The notes: generated from the sequence alone by a model not told the origin. Positions 14,745 to 24,055 are shown, counted from the stretch's first letter. The stretch: 64,000 nt of DNA from Candidatus Heimdallarchaeum endolithica (GCA_021513715.1 CP084167.1:1566571-1630570), one strand, 5' to 3'. Numbers and translations are program-made.

Positions 14745-15890
14745 ATGAAAGAAAAAATAGAAAGAGTACAACAAGTTCTAAAAGAACATAAAATAAATAG
14801 TTGGATTGTATTTTGCCATCATAGTTACGATATCCACAGTAAGTATTTATTGGAAAAAAACATTACATCAGCCACTTTTATTATGATTAAGCAAGAAAAT
14901 AAACCCATTGTAATCACCTCTCGAATGGAATCTATGATGATTGATAATGATGTATATGATGTTATAGCCTATAAAACACGTAGTGAATTAATAGAATTAT
15001 TAAAAAATTCCTTATCTGGTCTTGAAAATGGGAAAAAGATAGCTATAAATTATGTGCCAAAGGATAATTTATTTGATAATTTTTCTATGGATATTCTTCC
15101 TGCAGGAACATTTGAATTCCTAACTTCACTGAATAATAATATAAATTGGGTTTCAGCAAAAGATATCATTAGAGATGTCCGCAGTGTCAAAACAAAAAAA
15201 GAAATTGAAAATCATAGAATTGCTGCTAAACTAGCTGAAGAGTTAATGGAAAAAGTTGTGGAACAGAAAATTAAACCTGGAATGACTGAAAAAGAAATTA
15301 AAGCGCTTATTGAATACGAATGCAATAAGCGAGGAGGAATAGCCTTTGAAGCAATTGTAGCTTCTGGTGAAAATTCTGCTATCCCTCACCATCATGCCTC
15401 TAAAACTAAAATTAAAGAGAACCAAGTTTTATTAATAGACTATGGGGTTTCTTATAATTGGTCAAACAGCGACATAACAAGAACTTATTGGATAGGAAAA
15501 AATCCTCCAGAAGAAGTCTTAAGAGTGTATGAAGCAGTAGATGCAGCAAAAGAAGCTGCCTACAAACATATTAAGGCAGGAGTTTTCGCTTCAGAAGTTG
15601 AAAACGCTGTAAGAGAAACAATGAAAGAATTTGGTTATGATCCTGAAAAGTATTTTATTCACTCTACAGGCCATCCTTTAGGTATAGAAACACATGATGT
15701 AGGAGTTGGGATATACAAAGCTTCAGAAACAGTAGCTGATAAGCGCTTAATAGAAAATTCTGTTGTAACTGTCGAACCTGGTTTGTATTTTGAAGGAAAA
15801 TTTGGTGTCAGACTAGAAGACGATTGTGTTGTCACAAAAGATGGTAGCATAAGATTATCAAATACTCCAAAAAAGATTATTACCATCTAA
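14745..15890 (+). CDS. M24 family Xaa-Pro aminopeptidase (PepQ-like)
   Basis: The 381-residue protein has an N-terminal creatinase-like domain and a pita-bread catalytic domain. Dimetal ligands are visible: Asp in IDYGVSYNWSNSDITRTY (two Asp), His in HSTGHPLGIETHDVG, Glu in TVEPGLYFEG, and Glu in GVRLEDDCVV. These cut Xaa-Pro bonds in peptides in the cytoplasm. It starts 9 bases after cofC with GGGATAAAAG just before the ATG, possibly still in the same transcript. A poly-T tract follows the stop. Confidence 0.92.
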   Translation: MKEKIERVQQVLKEHKINSWIVFCHHSYDIHSKYLLEKNITSATFIMIKQENKPIVITSRMESMMIDNDVYDVIAYKTRSELIELLKNSLSGLENGKKIAINYVPKDNLFDNFSMDILPAGTFEFLTSLNNNINWVSAKDIIRDVRSVKTKKEIENHRIAAKLAEELMEKVVEQKIKPGMTEKEIKALIEYECNKRGGIAFEAIVASGENSAIPHHHASKTKIKENQVLLIDYGVSYNWSNSDITRTYWIGKNPPEEVLRVYEAVDAAKEAAYKHIKAGVFASEVENAVRETMKEFGYDPEKYFIHSTGHPLGIETHDVGVGIYKASETVADKRLIENSVVTVEPGLYFEGKFGVRLEDDCVVTKDGSIRLSNTPKKIITI

Positions 15891-15891
15891 C

Positions 15892-15911
15892 ATCTTTTTT
15901 TTATTTTTTAA
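15892..15911 (+). terminator. Poly-T tract after the M24 peptidase gene
   Basis: A run of about 18 thymines broken by a single A follows within a few bases of the stop codon. Archaeal termination occurs at such T tracts without a required hairpin. Confidence 0.45.
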
Positions 15912-15992
15912 TAATGTAATACCCGCGTGTTTTTAGGATATTATTTTCTTTTAAGGTTCAATTTACAGTTTCTTATTTTAAGGTGAAACAGT

Positions 15993-16607
15993 TTGTCTTG
16001 GAAAACTTGGTTAAAAAGTAAACCCAAACATGTTAGACTTGGATTTTATGGGGAAGTAAATGCTGGAAAGACAACGTTGGCAAATGTTATGGGGATAGAT
16101 TGGGCAGGACAAGAAGTGGGAAAAGTTTCTGAAATCCCTCACGAAACTAGAGAAATTGCAAAGCTAGAAAAAGTGAATTTTAATGTAGATGGAACAAATA
16201 TAGATTTAACTTTGATAGATATGCCTGGTATAGCTACAACAGTTGACCCAAAATCATTTGTTAATTATGGACTAAGCGCTGGAGAAGCTATGCAAAGAGC
16301 TAAAGAAGCAACAAGAGGAATAGTAGAAGCTATCAAGTATTTAGAGCAAGTAGATGTTGCACTTGTAGTTTTAGATTCTACAAAAACACCATTTGATCAA
16401 GTTAATTTTACTATTCTTGGAAACTTAGAGCATCAAAAGAAGCCATTTATTATTGTTCCAAACAAAATAGATTGCCCTGAATCAGATGTAAAAACAGTAC
16501 AAGAAGCCTTTGGTGATTATGAAGTTGTACCTATCTCTGCCTTGAAAAAGGAAGGTATTGACAAACTCTATGATAGCATTGCAAAGTTAGCTAAAAAGGT
16601 GAAATAA
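15993..16607 (+). CDS. Era-like archaeal GTPase
   Basis: The 204-residue small GTPase has Walker A GEVNAGKT at 20-27, switch/G3 DMPG in TLIDMPGIATT, G4 NKID, and G5 SALKK. The TTG start at 15993 is supported by an AAGGTGA ribosome site 7 bases upstream. Archaeal members pair with a DUF2073 gene, as here, where the partner starts 1 base after the stop. The function of the pair is unknown; ribosome or membrane roles have been guessed by analogy with Era. Confidence 0.88.
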   Translation: MSWKTWLKSKPKHVRLGFYGEVNAGKTTLANVMGIDWAGQEVGKVSEIPHETREIAKLEKVNFNVDGTNIDLTLIDMPGIATTVDPKSFVNYGLSAGEAMQRAKEATRGIVEAIKYLEQVDVALVVLDSTKTPFDQVNFTILGNLEHQKKPFIIVPNKIDCPESDVKTVQEAFGDYEVVPISALKKEGIDKLYDSIAKLAKKVK

Positions 16608-16608
16608 A

Positions 16609-16962
16609 ATGTCTTACAGTGTAGATTTTATTCCAGAGTATGAAACAGGTAAGTTTTCATTAGTTGAAAAAACTAGATATATTCTCTCTCAAGTCATGCG
16701 AAATAAAATTCTTATTTTAGAAAATGCACTAAGTCCTGAAGAAGAATTGTACTTAATCGAGAAAACTATGAATAAGATAGACTATAGAAACTTCGTTGGA
16801 ATCAAACTTTTTTCATTTGATTCAGGAGAAGACAACAGATTTTCAAAAATATTCGGTAAGTCATCTAAAAAACGTTCTACTTACACTATTGTGGCTCCAA
16901 ATGATGCAGTCTCTGTAGTAAAAGATGAAAGAGGGATACTATCAATTAGAATCAATGTTTAG
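16609..16962 (+). CDS. DUF2073 protein, partner of the Era-like GTPase
   Basis: The 117-residue protein matches DUF2073: VDFIPEYETGKFSL at the start, LSPEEELYLIEKTM in the middle and TYTIVAPNDAVSVV near the end. An AAGGTGA site lies 12 bases before the ATG. The conserved archaeal gene pair suggests physical partnership with the GTPase. The last 21 bases overlap the convergent AK6 gene. Confidence 0.88.
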   Translation: MSYSVDFIPEYETGKFSLVEKTRYILSQVMRNKILILENALSPEEELYLIEKTMNKIDYRNFVGIKLFSFDSGEDNRFSKIFGKSSKKRSTYTIVAPNDAVSVVKDERGILSIRINV

Positions 16963-17457
16963 TAACGATTCTATTTTTTCTTTCATTTTTTTATAGGATT
17001 CTTCAATATCCCCATCGGTATTAATTACAGTTACTTTTTCTGGAGAGTATAAATCTAACATATCAGTTAAAACTACTTCCATAATTTCTGCTTCTACGTT
17101 TTCATCTATTTTTCTTTGTTTATAGTCCCTTTCTTTTAAGCGTAAAATTAGATTTTTAATTGAACACCGTAAAACAAAACAATGAAAAAGAAAATCTTTT
17201 GGTATTTCGACCAAATGACTGTCTAACACTAATGGAAATTTATTTTTATTAGCTTCTATTAGCTTTATGAGTTCTTTTTCCAATTTCTCTTCATCAACAA
17301 TTAAAGTATCTAGTTTTTTGTCATAAGTTTCGTACAATTCTTTTTCGCGAACTAGATTTGTAATATTAACAACAAGATAACCATCACCTTCTAGTTTTTT
17401 TGCTAGAGTTGTTTTTCCTGTCCCAGGAGTACCAGTGATAATTATTGCTTTTTTCAA
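16942..17457 (-). CDS. Adenylate kinase of the AK6/Fap7 type
   Basis: The 171-residue P-loop kinase opens MKKAIIITGTPGTGKT (Walker A at 9-16), has LVLDSHLVE and the lid segment LRLKERDYKQRKIDENVEAE. This is the AK6/Fap7 family, which in eukaryotes and archaea acts in late small-subunit ribosome maturation through uS11. It converges on the DUF2073 gene with overlapping ends and is followed upstream on its strand by plsY (9-base gap). Confidence 0.88.
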   Translation of the reverse strand: MKKAIIITGTPGTGKTTLAKKLEGDGYLVVNITNLVREKELYETYDKKLDTLIVDEEKLEKELIKLIEANKNKFPLVLDSHLVEIPKDFLFHCFVLRCSIKNLILRLKERDYKQRKIDENVEAEIMEVVLTDMLDLYSPEKVTVINTDGDIEESYKKMKEKIESLLNIDSN

Positions 17458-17466
17458 TTTTCTCGC

Positions 17467-18174
17467 CTACTTTAGCATCTCTTCTGATATTTTTGATTCT
17501 TTTTTGAGAGCTCTTAATAGTTTTATCTTTTCAAGCTCACCAGTTCTGAATTTTTTAATGTTATCAACTTGTCTTGTCATCATAAGAAACGCAATTCCAT
17601 ACAATATCAGAGCTATTTCCAACCTACTCATAGAAATCCAGGGCATCAACCATATTTCTGGTAGAAATAGTGCAAAGGTTGCAACTAATAATGTAGTAGC
17701 TATATAAGTAAGCGCAGCATAACCTACAAATATAATAACTATTGGCCATAAAATCAACCATACAGCGATCAATGCAGGGTTTACCAATATCATTGTTCCA
17801 ACAATAACTGTAATTCCTCTTCCCCCATGAGAACCGAGAAATAGTGGCCAATTATGACCTACAACTGCAGCTATACCTGCAACAGTAAGAAGAAATTTAC
17901 CATCAGTTAATCCAACAAAGCTAACAGGATGCTTTATTAAGATATAAGGGATGAAAATAGCTAGAAAGGAACGAGAAACATCCAAAAGACCAGCGAATAA
18001 AGCCCATTTTAATGAGCCTGTAGCACGGTATACATTTCTCCCACCTACATTTTTTGAACCAATATTACGTAAATCCTTACCAGTTTTTAGTTTTACAATA
18101 ATCCAGCTAAATGGAATAGAGCCAACAATATAGGCTATAAAAAAAACAAATACATAATCAACTAGATACCCCAT
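17467..18174 (-). CDS. plsY: PlsY-like glycerol-3-phosphate acyltransferase membrane protein
   Basis: The 235-residue protein has about six membrane helices. The PlsY signatures are recognisable: GSIPFSWII at 18-26, then RNIGSKNVGGRNVYR (family GSGNxGATNxxR) and GHNWPLFLGSHGGRGI (family GHxxPxFxxFKGGKG). PlsY acylates glycerol-3-phosphate from acyl-phosphate in bacterial membrane lipid synthesis. Archaeal membranes use glycerol-1-phosphate ethers, so the gene is unexpected, though PlsY-like genes are reported in some Asgard and Euryarchaeota genomes. The changes Gly-to-Lys and Ala-Thr-to-Gly-Arg in motif 1 may mean altered activity. No plsX or plsC lies in the window. Confidence 0.82.
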   Translation of the reverse strand: MGYLVDYVFVFFIAYIVGSIPFSWIIVKLKTGKDLRNIGSKNVGGRNVYRATGSLKWALFAGLLDVSRSFLAIFIPYILIKHPVSFVGLTDGKFLLTVAGIAAVVGHNWPLFLGSHGGRGITVIVGTMILVNPALIAVWLILWPIVIIFVGYAALTYIATTLLVATFALFLPEIWLMPWISMSRLEIALILYGIAFLMMTRQVDNIKKFRTGELEKIKLLRALKKESKISEEMLK

Positions 18175-18269
18175 AATATTTTGTTTGATTTTAAATACTT
18201 AAGGTTGTTTATTCTCAAAAGCAATCAAATTTTTAAATTAAAGTTTTTTTATCATTCTTGTTGATTTTA

Positions 18270-19655
18270 ATGAACATCCAAGAGCACATTTTCAGAGCTT
18301 ATGATATCAGAGGTTTGTTTAACAAAGATCTCACTTCAGGAGTGATGTATAAGATTGGATTAGCTGCAGGAACATATACTAAAAAGATCCTTAAAAAGCA
18401 AGAAATTACCGTAGGTAACGATATCAGGTATTCTAGTATTCCATTAGCTTTCGCTTTTATTTCAGGAGTTTTATCTTCTGGAGTAGATGTGGTATATGTT
18501 GGAACTACTGCTTTCGGACAAACTTTATTTAAAGGATGGGAAAAGAAAAAAGGGCCCATTGCTTTTATCACTGCGAGTCATCTTCCTCCAGAATGGAATG
18601 GAATCAAGTTTTACTATTCTGATGGAGTTGGATTTCCAGAAGGAGAACTAAAAAAAATAAGAAACTTTTGCTTAAATAACAATGTTGAACTTGCAAATTG
18701 GGACCAAATTGGTAAGCTCTCTCAAGAGGATGCTAAAGAAAACTACTTAGAATTTTTCAAAAAGAAATTCAAATTTGAAAATAAATTAAAAGTTGCAGTA
18801 GATTGTGGAGGAGCTAGTACAACCCTTTCTGCTCCTGAAATTTTTCAATCAATTGGAATTGAGTTTGTTCCAGTTTTTTGTAAAACAGACCCTAGTTTTT
18901 CAGCTAGACCTTCAGACCCTAAACCAAAGAATCTTGTTGAATTGAAAAAAACTGTTATAGAACAAAATTGCAATTTTGGAGTTGCATTTGATGGTGATGG
19001 TGACAGAGCTGTAATTGTTGATAACAAGGGGAATGTTCTATCTGCAGATCAAACAGGTATAATAATCGCAAAATACGGGTTAAAGGAAAAAAGAGGTACA
19101 ATAATCGCAAATGTGGAATGTTCAAAGGCAGTAGATGAACAATTAACACCTCTTGGATACAAAATAAAAAGAATACCAGTAGGACATACTTTTCTAACTC
19201 TAGAAGCTAAAAAAGAAAATTCACCATTAGGAATAGAATCATCTGGACACTTAATATTACCTGAATACTTCCTATTTGATGATGCTCTAGTAATTCCTCT
19301 AAAAGTAGCTGAAATACTCACAAAATCCGATAGGAGCTTAAATAAACTTGTTAAAGAAATTCCTATTTACCCCATTCAGAAGGAAGAAGTGGAGTGTGAA
19401 GACAAAATTAAGTTCGAAATAGTGAAACTTTTAGCAGATGAAGTTAAGAACGATTTCTCAAATGTATCAACTTTAGATGGGGTTAGAATAGAATTAAAAA
19501 ATGGTTGGGTTCTTATAAGACCTTCTAACACTAGTCCTTTAATTAGATTAACCGCTGAAGCTGATACTGAAAACATTTTAAATGAAATTATAATTACTTT
19601 TAAAGAAAAATTAGAAAAAACAATTGAAAACTATAAAAAGATGGTGAAGATTTGA
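18270..19655 (+). CDS. Phosphomannomutase/phosphoglucomutase
   Basis: The 461-residue alpha-D-phosphohexomutase has the phosphoserine loop TASHLPPEWNG (Ser103), the metal loop FDGDGDR, the sugar loop ESSGHLILPE and the phosphate loop RPSNTSPLIR. It interconverts hexose 6- and 1-phosphates for sugar-nucleotide supply. ATG 18270 is preferred over the TTG at 18258 because the conserved HIFRAYDIRG begins just after. Its stop overlaps the start of the next gene as TTGA. Confidence 0.93.
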   Translation: MNIQEHIFRAYDIRGLFNKDLTSGVMYKIGLAAGTYTKKILKKQEITVGNDIRYSSIPLAFAFISGVLSSGVDVVYVGTTAFGQTLFKGWEKKKGPIAFITASHLPPEWNGIKFYYSDGVGFPEGELKKIRNFCLNNNVELANWDQIGKLSQEDAKENYLEFFKKKFKFENKLKVAVDCGGASTTLSAPEIFQSIGIEFVPVFCKTDPSFSARPSDPKPKNLVELKKTVIEQNCNFGVAFDGDGDRAVIVDNKGNVLSADQTGIIIAKYGLKEKRGTIIANVECSKAVDEQLTPLGYKIKRIPVGHTFLTLEAKKENSPLGIESSGHLILPEYFLFDDALVIPLKVAEILTKSDRSLNKLVKEIPIYPIQKEEVECEDKIKFEIVKLLADEVKNDFSNVSTLDGVRIELKNGWVLIRPSNTSPLIRLTAEADTENILNEIIITFKEKLEKTIENYKKMVKI

Positions 19656-20065
19656 AAAACACCAACTCTTTTTTTTATTGTAAATATGCTTCTCAATGTT
19701 TTGAATGCTGTAAAGAGACAGAAATGGTTCTTTCAAATGCAGATATTCTAAGAATAGAAAAACTAGGTTATAAAATACAAGATTTTGCTTTTTACGAGGA
19801 TGGTTTTTTTATATTAAAGAACATAAATGGACATTGTGTTTTCCTAGTAAATGGTAAATGTTCTATTTATGAAAATAGGCCAGAAGGTTGTAAGTATTAT
19901 CCATTAATATTTGATGTTGAGAACAATTCAGTTGTTATCGATAAAGATTGTCCAAAAAGAGATAAATTTAATTTGAATAACTATGAATACCTTAAAAGTC
20001 ATGTTTTACATTTTGTTTTTCGATTATTTAAGGAAAAAGAAGAAAGAAAAAAAAATAAGAAATAA
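19652..20065 (+). CDS. YkgJ family cysteine-cluster protein
   Basis: The 137-residue protein begins FFYCKYASQCFECCKE, the CxxCxxCC-type cluster of YkgJ proteins, with further cysteines in GHCVFLVNGKCSIYENRPEGCKYYP. The family is thought to bind zinc or an iron-sulfur centre. The start is TTG at 19652, overlapping the mutase stop. A lysine-rich tail ends the protein. Function is not established. Confidence 0.82.
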   Translation: MKNTNSFFYCKYASQCFECCKETEMVLSNADILRIEKLGYKIQDFAFYEDGFFILKNINGHCVFLVNGKCSIYENRPEGCKYYPLIFDVENNSVVIDKDCPKRDKFNLNNYEYLKSHVLHFVFRLFKEKEERKKNKK

Positions 20066-20090
20066 AAAGAGAGTATAGTTTATTTAGTCA

Positions 20091-21191
20091 TTATTCGTCA
20101 GTAAACATATTTTCAAACTTCTTAAGAACCTCAGGTAAAGTTGTATATTCCATTTCACTTAACGGTAATCTGCTTGGTTCAAAAGGTCCATGTGCTCTAA
20201 TATAATCTGCAATTTCATTTGCCCTTCTTCTGACATGATCAAAAGAAACATCATCAAACAAATCAACAGGACCAACTATTTTTCCATTTTTCAATTGGAA
20301 ACCTAAACTAACTACTCTTGGAGGACCGTCAAATCTACCATTTTGGCTATATTCAAGGCTAACAGGCATTAATGGGCCTCTATGACTTCCTCTCATCCAT
20401 CCTGAAACAAGATGTCCAAGTGTAAAAGCTTCTAAAACTTCTCCCACTGCAGGAAAGCCACTTTGAGATCTCACAACAGCTACTGGATCATCCTTTCCAA
20501 CATATTTTCCTGCAATAAGAGAAAGTTTGTCTGTTGATATTACTGCAGCTTGACCCAACTCTTCATTTTTAGAGAACACTGATTTGATAACATAATGACC
20601 TGGAGCACCGACTAGTGCCAGCAGATCATACATCTGTTCTGGACAAGAAAGACTTAGATATTTATTATGATATATGTCCATTATATTGAACTTAAATCCT
20701 TCATGTAATTTCGGATCGATCACTAGTCCAGCAGTATTAAATGGGTTAGCAAAAATGTTGAAAATAGGATAATTAAAAGCCCCTGGTTCTGTTTTATCCA
20801 TTGCAAATACAATGATTGGTTCTGCAGGCCTTTCTTCTATTTCCATTTCAGCTACCCCAGGGCCCATTCCTTTGACATTTCCTGAAAAGGTATCAGTAAG
20901 AAGATCTTGCCCGGCACCATATAGACCATATTCTCTTGCATCCTTTCCAAGATCCATGAAAATATCCCAAGCTAATTTATGAATTTCCTCACTATTGACA
21001 CCTTTTTCATGCGTCATAAGTAAGTTAGTATCATCCCCTGCATTAAAGACCATAAAATCAATAAGCAGTCCATTCTCCTTTGCTTTTTCTAGAAGCTCTT
21101 CTGCCTTTTCCATTAATGGTTCATAGACAACCACATGTCCAGGTGAAGAACCTATATCTGCTTTAATTAAACTAATTGTTGTTTTAGTCAT
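20091..21191 (-). CDS. fbp: Bifunctional fructose-1,6-bisphosphate aldolase/phosphatase (class V)
   Basis: The 366-residue protein matches the archaeal-type FBP aldolase/phosphatase: ISLIKADIGSSPGH at the start, FNAGDDTNLLMTH, LYGAGQDLLTDTFSGNVKGMGPG, and MRGSHRGPLMPV with FDGPPRVV near the end. It builds fructose 6-phosphate directly from triose phosphates, the committed gluconeogenic step in many archaea. The start codon is followed upstream by AAGGTGATATTTTATG, giving a clear ribosome site. Next upstream on the same strand are the class I FBPase-like and class II aldolase genes. Confidence 0.95.
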   Translation of the reverse strand: MTKTTISLIKADIGSSPGHVVVYEPLMEKAEELLEKAKENGLLIDFMVFNAGDDTNLLMTHEKGVNSEEIHKLAWDIFMDLGKDAREYGLYGAGQDLLTDTFSGNVKGMGPGVAEMEIEERPAEPIIVFAMDKTEPGAFNYPIFNIFANPFNTAGLVIDPKLHEGFKFNIMDIYHNKYLSLSCPEQMYDLLALVGAPGHYVIKSVFSKNEELGQAAVISTDKLSLIAGKYVGKDDPVAVVRSQSGFPAVGEVLEAFTLGHLVSGWMRGSHRGPLMPVSLEYSQNGRFDGPPRVVSLGFQLKNGKIVGPVDLFDDVSFDHVRRRANEIADYIRAHGPFEPSRLPLSEMEYTTLPEVLKKFENMFTDE

Positions 21192-21345
21192 AAAATATCA
21201 CCTTATATTAACAATTTTTAATATGTATTCGACACCCGTAGCCTATATAAACTTTCTCCAATAACGATACACTACTCTGGAAAAGTCAACAAATAAAGAG
21301 AAGAAGACCAATAAAGGATAAATATGAGAAAAAAAGAGAAGAAAA

Positions 21346-22239
21346 TCACAAAAGATCTACAAGATCTGAAGATCCACCTATAAAACCAATTTTCTGATGC
21401 AAATAGTCCATTTCAGTTAGCCTATCTGGTTCTAGTGGAGGAGCAGTTTCAAGAGAAAGGATTTCCTTATCCTTTGTGATATAATAGCCTTTACCATTTA
21501 CTTTTGAAAGGATGTATAAGTAAGGCAAAATTTCATAGCACAGTCTCAATTTTGGTGAAAAATAGGCAAAAACACCAGTTTTATCAAGTATATTGTTCAT
21601 ATCTTGAACTAGACACCCTCCATATCGCAGTTTTCCAACCTTTTTGATTTTATTCACAAAGTTTTTTTCTTTTTCTGAAAATTCTTCTTCTTTTCCACCA
21701 AAACCATAAACTGGCTTTGAGCTTGGGGATATAGACAAAGTGTCTTTTAGTACAATGAATTCACCTTCAGCACGAATAAACTGAAGATAACCAGCTTCTG
21801 TAGCCAAATCAAAGCGTAAGAACAAAGTATAACTTACAGTTATAGCTGCTTTGATATTTCCTTGTTTATCTATGATGAGAATAATTCCACCCGGACCTCT
21901 AGATCTTACTATTGAAGAACCGTCTATAAAATCTCCCAGAATGATAAATTCTCCTGTTCCTTTTACTATATTTTCTGGTGTTGTTTCTTCTCCTAAAAGA
22001 AGATAGTAATCTTCTTTTGGAAGTTTTTGCAAGAACAATTCGTGCGATGCAACATCCAAGCTCAGTTGCATATCTCCAGAGACATTTATTGTTCCAGCAT
22101 AATCTTTTTCTTCCTTCATAAAACTTAGAATTTGTTTTGGTATCTCTAGTGTCACTTCCAGAATATCTTTTATTAGTTTTGATAAAGATACATCTAATTT
22201 TGCCAGATATTCATCTAAAGTTGAATATTTTTCTTTCAT
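21346..22239 (-). CDS. Class I-like fructose-1,6-bisphosphatase
   Basis: The 297-residue protein belongs to the FBPase class I / inositol phosphatase superfamily. Visible motifs are SGDMQLSLDVASHELF, LLLGEETTPE (metal Glu pair), ILGDFIDGSS (family DxxDGSS) and RYGGCLVQDMNNIL with YEILPYLYIL near the end. It would hydrolyse fructose 1,6-bisphosphate in the cytosol. It lies 10 bases after the class II aldolase gene, forming a two-gene unit. It is redundant with the bifunctional enzyme next door. Confidence 0.85.
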   Translation of the reverse strand: MKEKYSTLDEYLAKLDVSLSKLIKDILEVTLEIPKQILSFMKEEKDYAGTINVSGDMQLSLDVASHELFLQKLPKEDYYLLLGEETTPENIVKGTGEFIILGDFIDGSSIVRSRGPGGIILIIDKQGNIKAAITVSYTLFLRFDLATEAGYLQFIRAEGEFIVLKDTLSISPSSKPVYGFGGKEEEFSEKEKNFVNKIKKVGKLRYGGCLVQDMNNILDKTGVFAYFSPKLRLCYEILPYLYILSKVNGKGYYITKDKEILSLETAPPLEPDRLTEMDYLHQKIGFIGGSSDLVDLL

Positions 22240-22249
22240 TTCAATCCCT

Positions 22250-23419
22250 TCAGTAAGTATCTGATAGATTATTAGAAGTGATGTGTTGATAACAAAGTTC
22301 TGCTGTGTTTTCCATTTTTAGAGCATTAATGAACTTCAACATTTCTTCTTCAGCTTTTTCAATAATTTTTTCTTTGGTATCTGTTTTTAAATTCTCAATT
22401 TTGTTGAAAAATGGTTTCCAAGCTCTTTTTGCATTAGAAGCAAATATTTTATGCTCATCAACACCTTCTTTCATATATTTTTCAAGTACCCATGTACGCA
22501 TTTCTGAATAGAGTTCCGGCTCATATTCTTCTAAAACAGAGTAAACAACATTTTGCCAGTGTGTGCCTATATTCCCTTTAGCTACATCTCCATGCGGAAA
22601 TGTTGATTCTATAACATCAATTGGTGTCCCAGTTATTCCATGTTGCGCGATTCTTGTGTTAAAACCTTCTTTTTTTAAGGCTTCAACAATTTCCATTGTT
22701 CGTTTGACATTAATTCCTAGTTGGGGAATAATGTTACCTTCAGCGTCAACGTTTACTCCATGCTTTGAACCATTAGCAATGGCTAAATAATCTAAAAATA
22801 CTCCATTCTCTTTCAGACTTTTTACATAATAAGTAGCTTCCTCAACTGTAGTGTACTCTGTAATCCCTATTTCTCCAACTTCACCTTCTAAACCATAATC
22901 TCTTCCTTTCATCTGTTCTTCTAGAAATTCAAATAAGACTAATCCCTTCTTAATAATTTGTTCTAGTTGTCCTTTAACGCTAGGTTGAGTTCTATCAAAA
23001 AGAAAGGATGTATCAATGGCAAATCCAGTAAAGCCTGCCTTCACTCTTGCTTCAATTTCTTTTTTTACTGTTTTCATTTCTTCATCTGTACCTTTTTTTA
23101 CTGTAAGGTGGTCAGCATGCAATGCATATGCAAACCATTTTTCTTTTTCTGCTGCGTTTTTACACCTTTTAGCGAAGAGTTCAGGAGTATAACCAGTGTA
23201 TCCTCCTGAAATTGACATTTCACTTAATGCTAATTCAAAAATTACAACTGCATTCTTTTGTTTGGATGCCCTTAGAACTCCTCGAATTACTTCTTCTGTT
23301 GCTCTAGGATTAATGGCAGCTATTATTGAGTTGCTATTTAATGTTCCTTTAGCAACATAATTTAGCGGTAATGGAGATCTTGGATTTTCAAAATAGGATA
23401 TTACTTCTTCACTTGTCAT
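22250..23419 (-). CDS. fba: Class II fructose-bisphosphate aldolase
   Basis: The 389-residue zinc aldolase has ALHADHLTVKKG (His-Ala-Asp-His zinc site), GLEGEVGEIG, the second zinc His and substrate residues in AIANGSKHGVNVD, and RIAQHGITGTP. It is somewhat longer than the usual 300-360 residues because of a C-terminal helical extension. It heads the minus-strand pair with the class I FBPase-like gene. An inverted-repeat element (23466-23575) sits in its upstream region. Class II aldolases are mainly bacterial, so transfer is possible. Confidence 0.92.
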   Translation of the reverse strand: MTSEEVISYFENPRSPLPLNYVAKGTLNSNSIIAAINPRATEEVIRGVLRASKQKNAVVIFELALSEMSISGGYTGYTPELFAKRCKNAAEKEKWFAYALHADHLTVKKGTDEEMKTVKKEIEARVKAGFTGFAIDTSFLFDRTQPSVKGQLEQIIKKGLVLFEFLEEQMKGRDYGLEGEVGEIGITEYTTVEEATYYVKSLKENGVFLDYLAIANGSKHGVNVDAEGNIIPQLGINVKRTMEIVEALKKEGFNTRIAQHGITGTPIDVIESTFPHGDVAKGNIGTHWQNVVYSVLEEYEPELYSEMRTWVLEKYMKEGVDEHKIFASNAKRAWKPFFNKIENLKTDTKEKIIEKAEEEMLKFINALKMENTAELCYQHITSNNLSDTY

Positions 23420-23465
23420 TCTGAATAGAAAATATCATACCAATAATAACATTTTCGATATAAAA

Positions 23466-23575
23466 TAGTACTTCCGAATTATCTCAAAAAGTATGAATTG
23501 AGAACACGCCAATGATAGTATGAACGCCTATAATTTTAACCTATAGAAATCGGTCAACTTATTGCGGAAGTACTA
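23466..23575. repeat. Short inverted-repeat element (MITE-like), copy A
   Basis: TAGTACTTCCG at 23466-23476 and CGGAAGTACTA at 23565-23575 are perfect 11-base inverted repeats bounding 110 bases with no gene. The inner sequence TTCCGAATTAT also occurs at about 33223 and 36110. This fits a small non-autonomous insertion. It lies in the promoter region of the class II aldolase gene. Confidence 0.65.
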
Positions 23576-23603
23576 ATAAAGATGAGAAAATAAAAATTAA
23601 AGT

Positions 23604-23915
23604 TCAAACAAAAATAACTTCTTCTCGCACCATTGTTTCTACATTTTGCATTTCCTTTGTCCACTCATGATAAAACTTCGAAATTTCTTCTTCACTACGT
23701 AGAAGCTTATTCAAATCTGTATAATCTTGTAACCAAAAAAGCCAAATGGAAGTCGCACCTATTCCTATCCCTCCACTTGCAGCAACGATTTCCCGTATCC
23801 AAAGAGCTTTCTCAACAAGTTCATGAAACTCTCTGACTTTTTTTGACAACTCACTACTAACCTCTTCAGGCCAATCAAACATGACAATATAATATATCCC
23901 TGGTTTTTTCGACAT
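23604..23915 (-). CDS. Conserved small protein, possible ferredoxin-like alpha/beta barrel
   Basis: This 103-residue protein opens KKPGIYYIVMFDWPEE and has a conserved-looking ASGGIGIGATSIWLFWLQDYTDL centre and a helix-rich end. The pattern of strand, helix, strand resembles dimeric alpha/beta-barrel proteins but I cannot place the family. AAAGGTG 8 bases before the ATG is a good ribosome site. Confidence 0.7.
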   Translation of the reverse strand: MSKKPGIYYIVMFDWPEEVSSELSKKVREFHELVEKALWIREIVAASGGIGIGATSIWLFWLQDYTDLNKLLRSEEEISKFYHEWTKEMQNVETMVREEVIFV

Positions 23916-24055
23916 ACTATAGCACCTTTTAATAACAATATAGAAAACAAATTTAAAAAGAGTTCGAAATTATAATTACTATTACTAATTAGTTATTTTT
24001 TTAGTAATTTTTTTTCTTTAGCAAATATTATTAACACTGAAAAAAACGATTCTCA

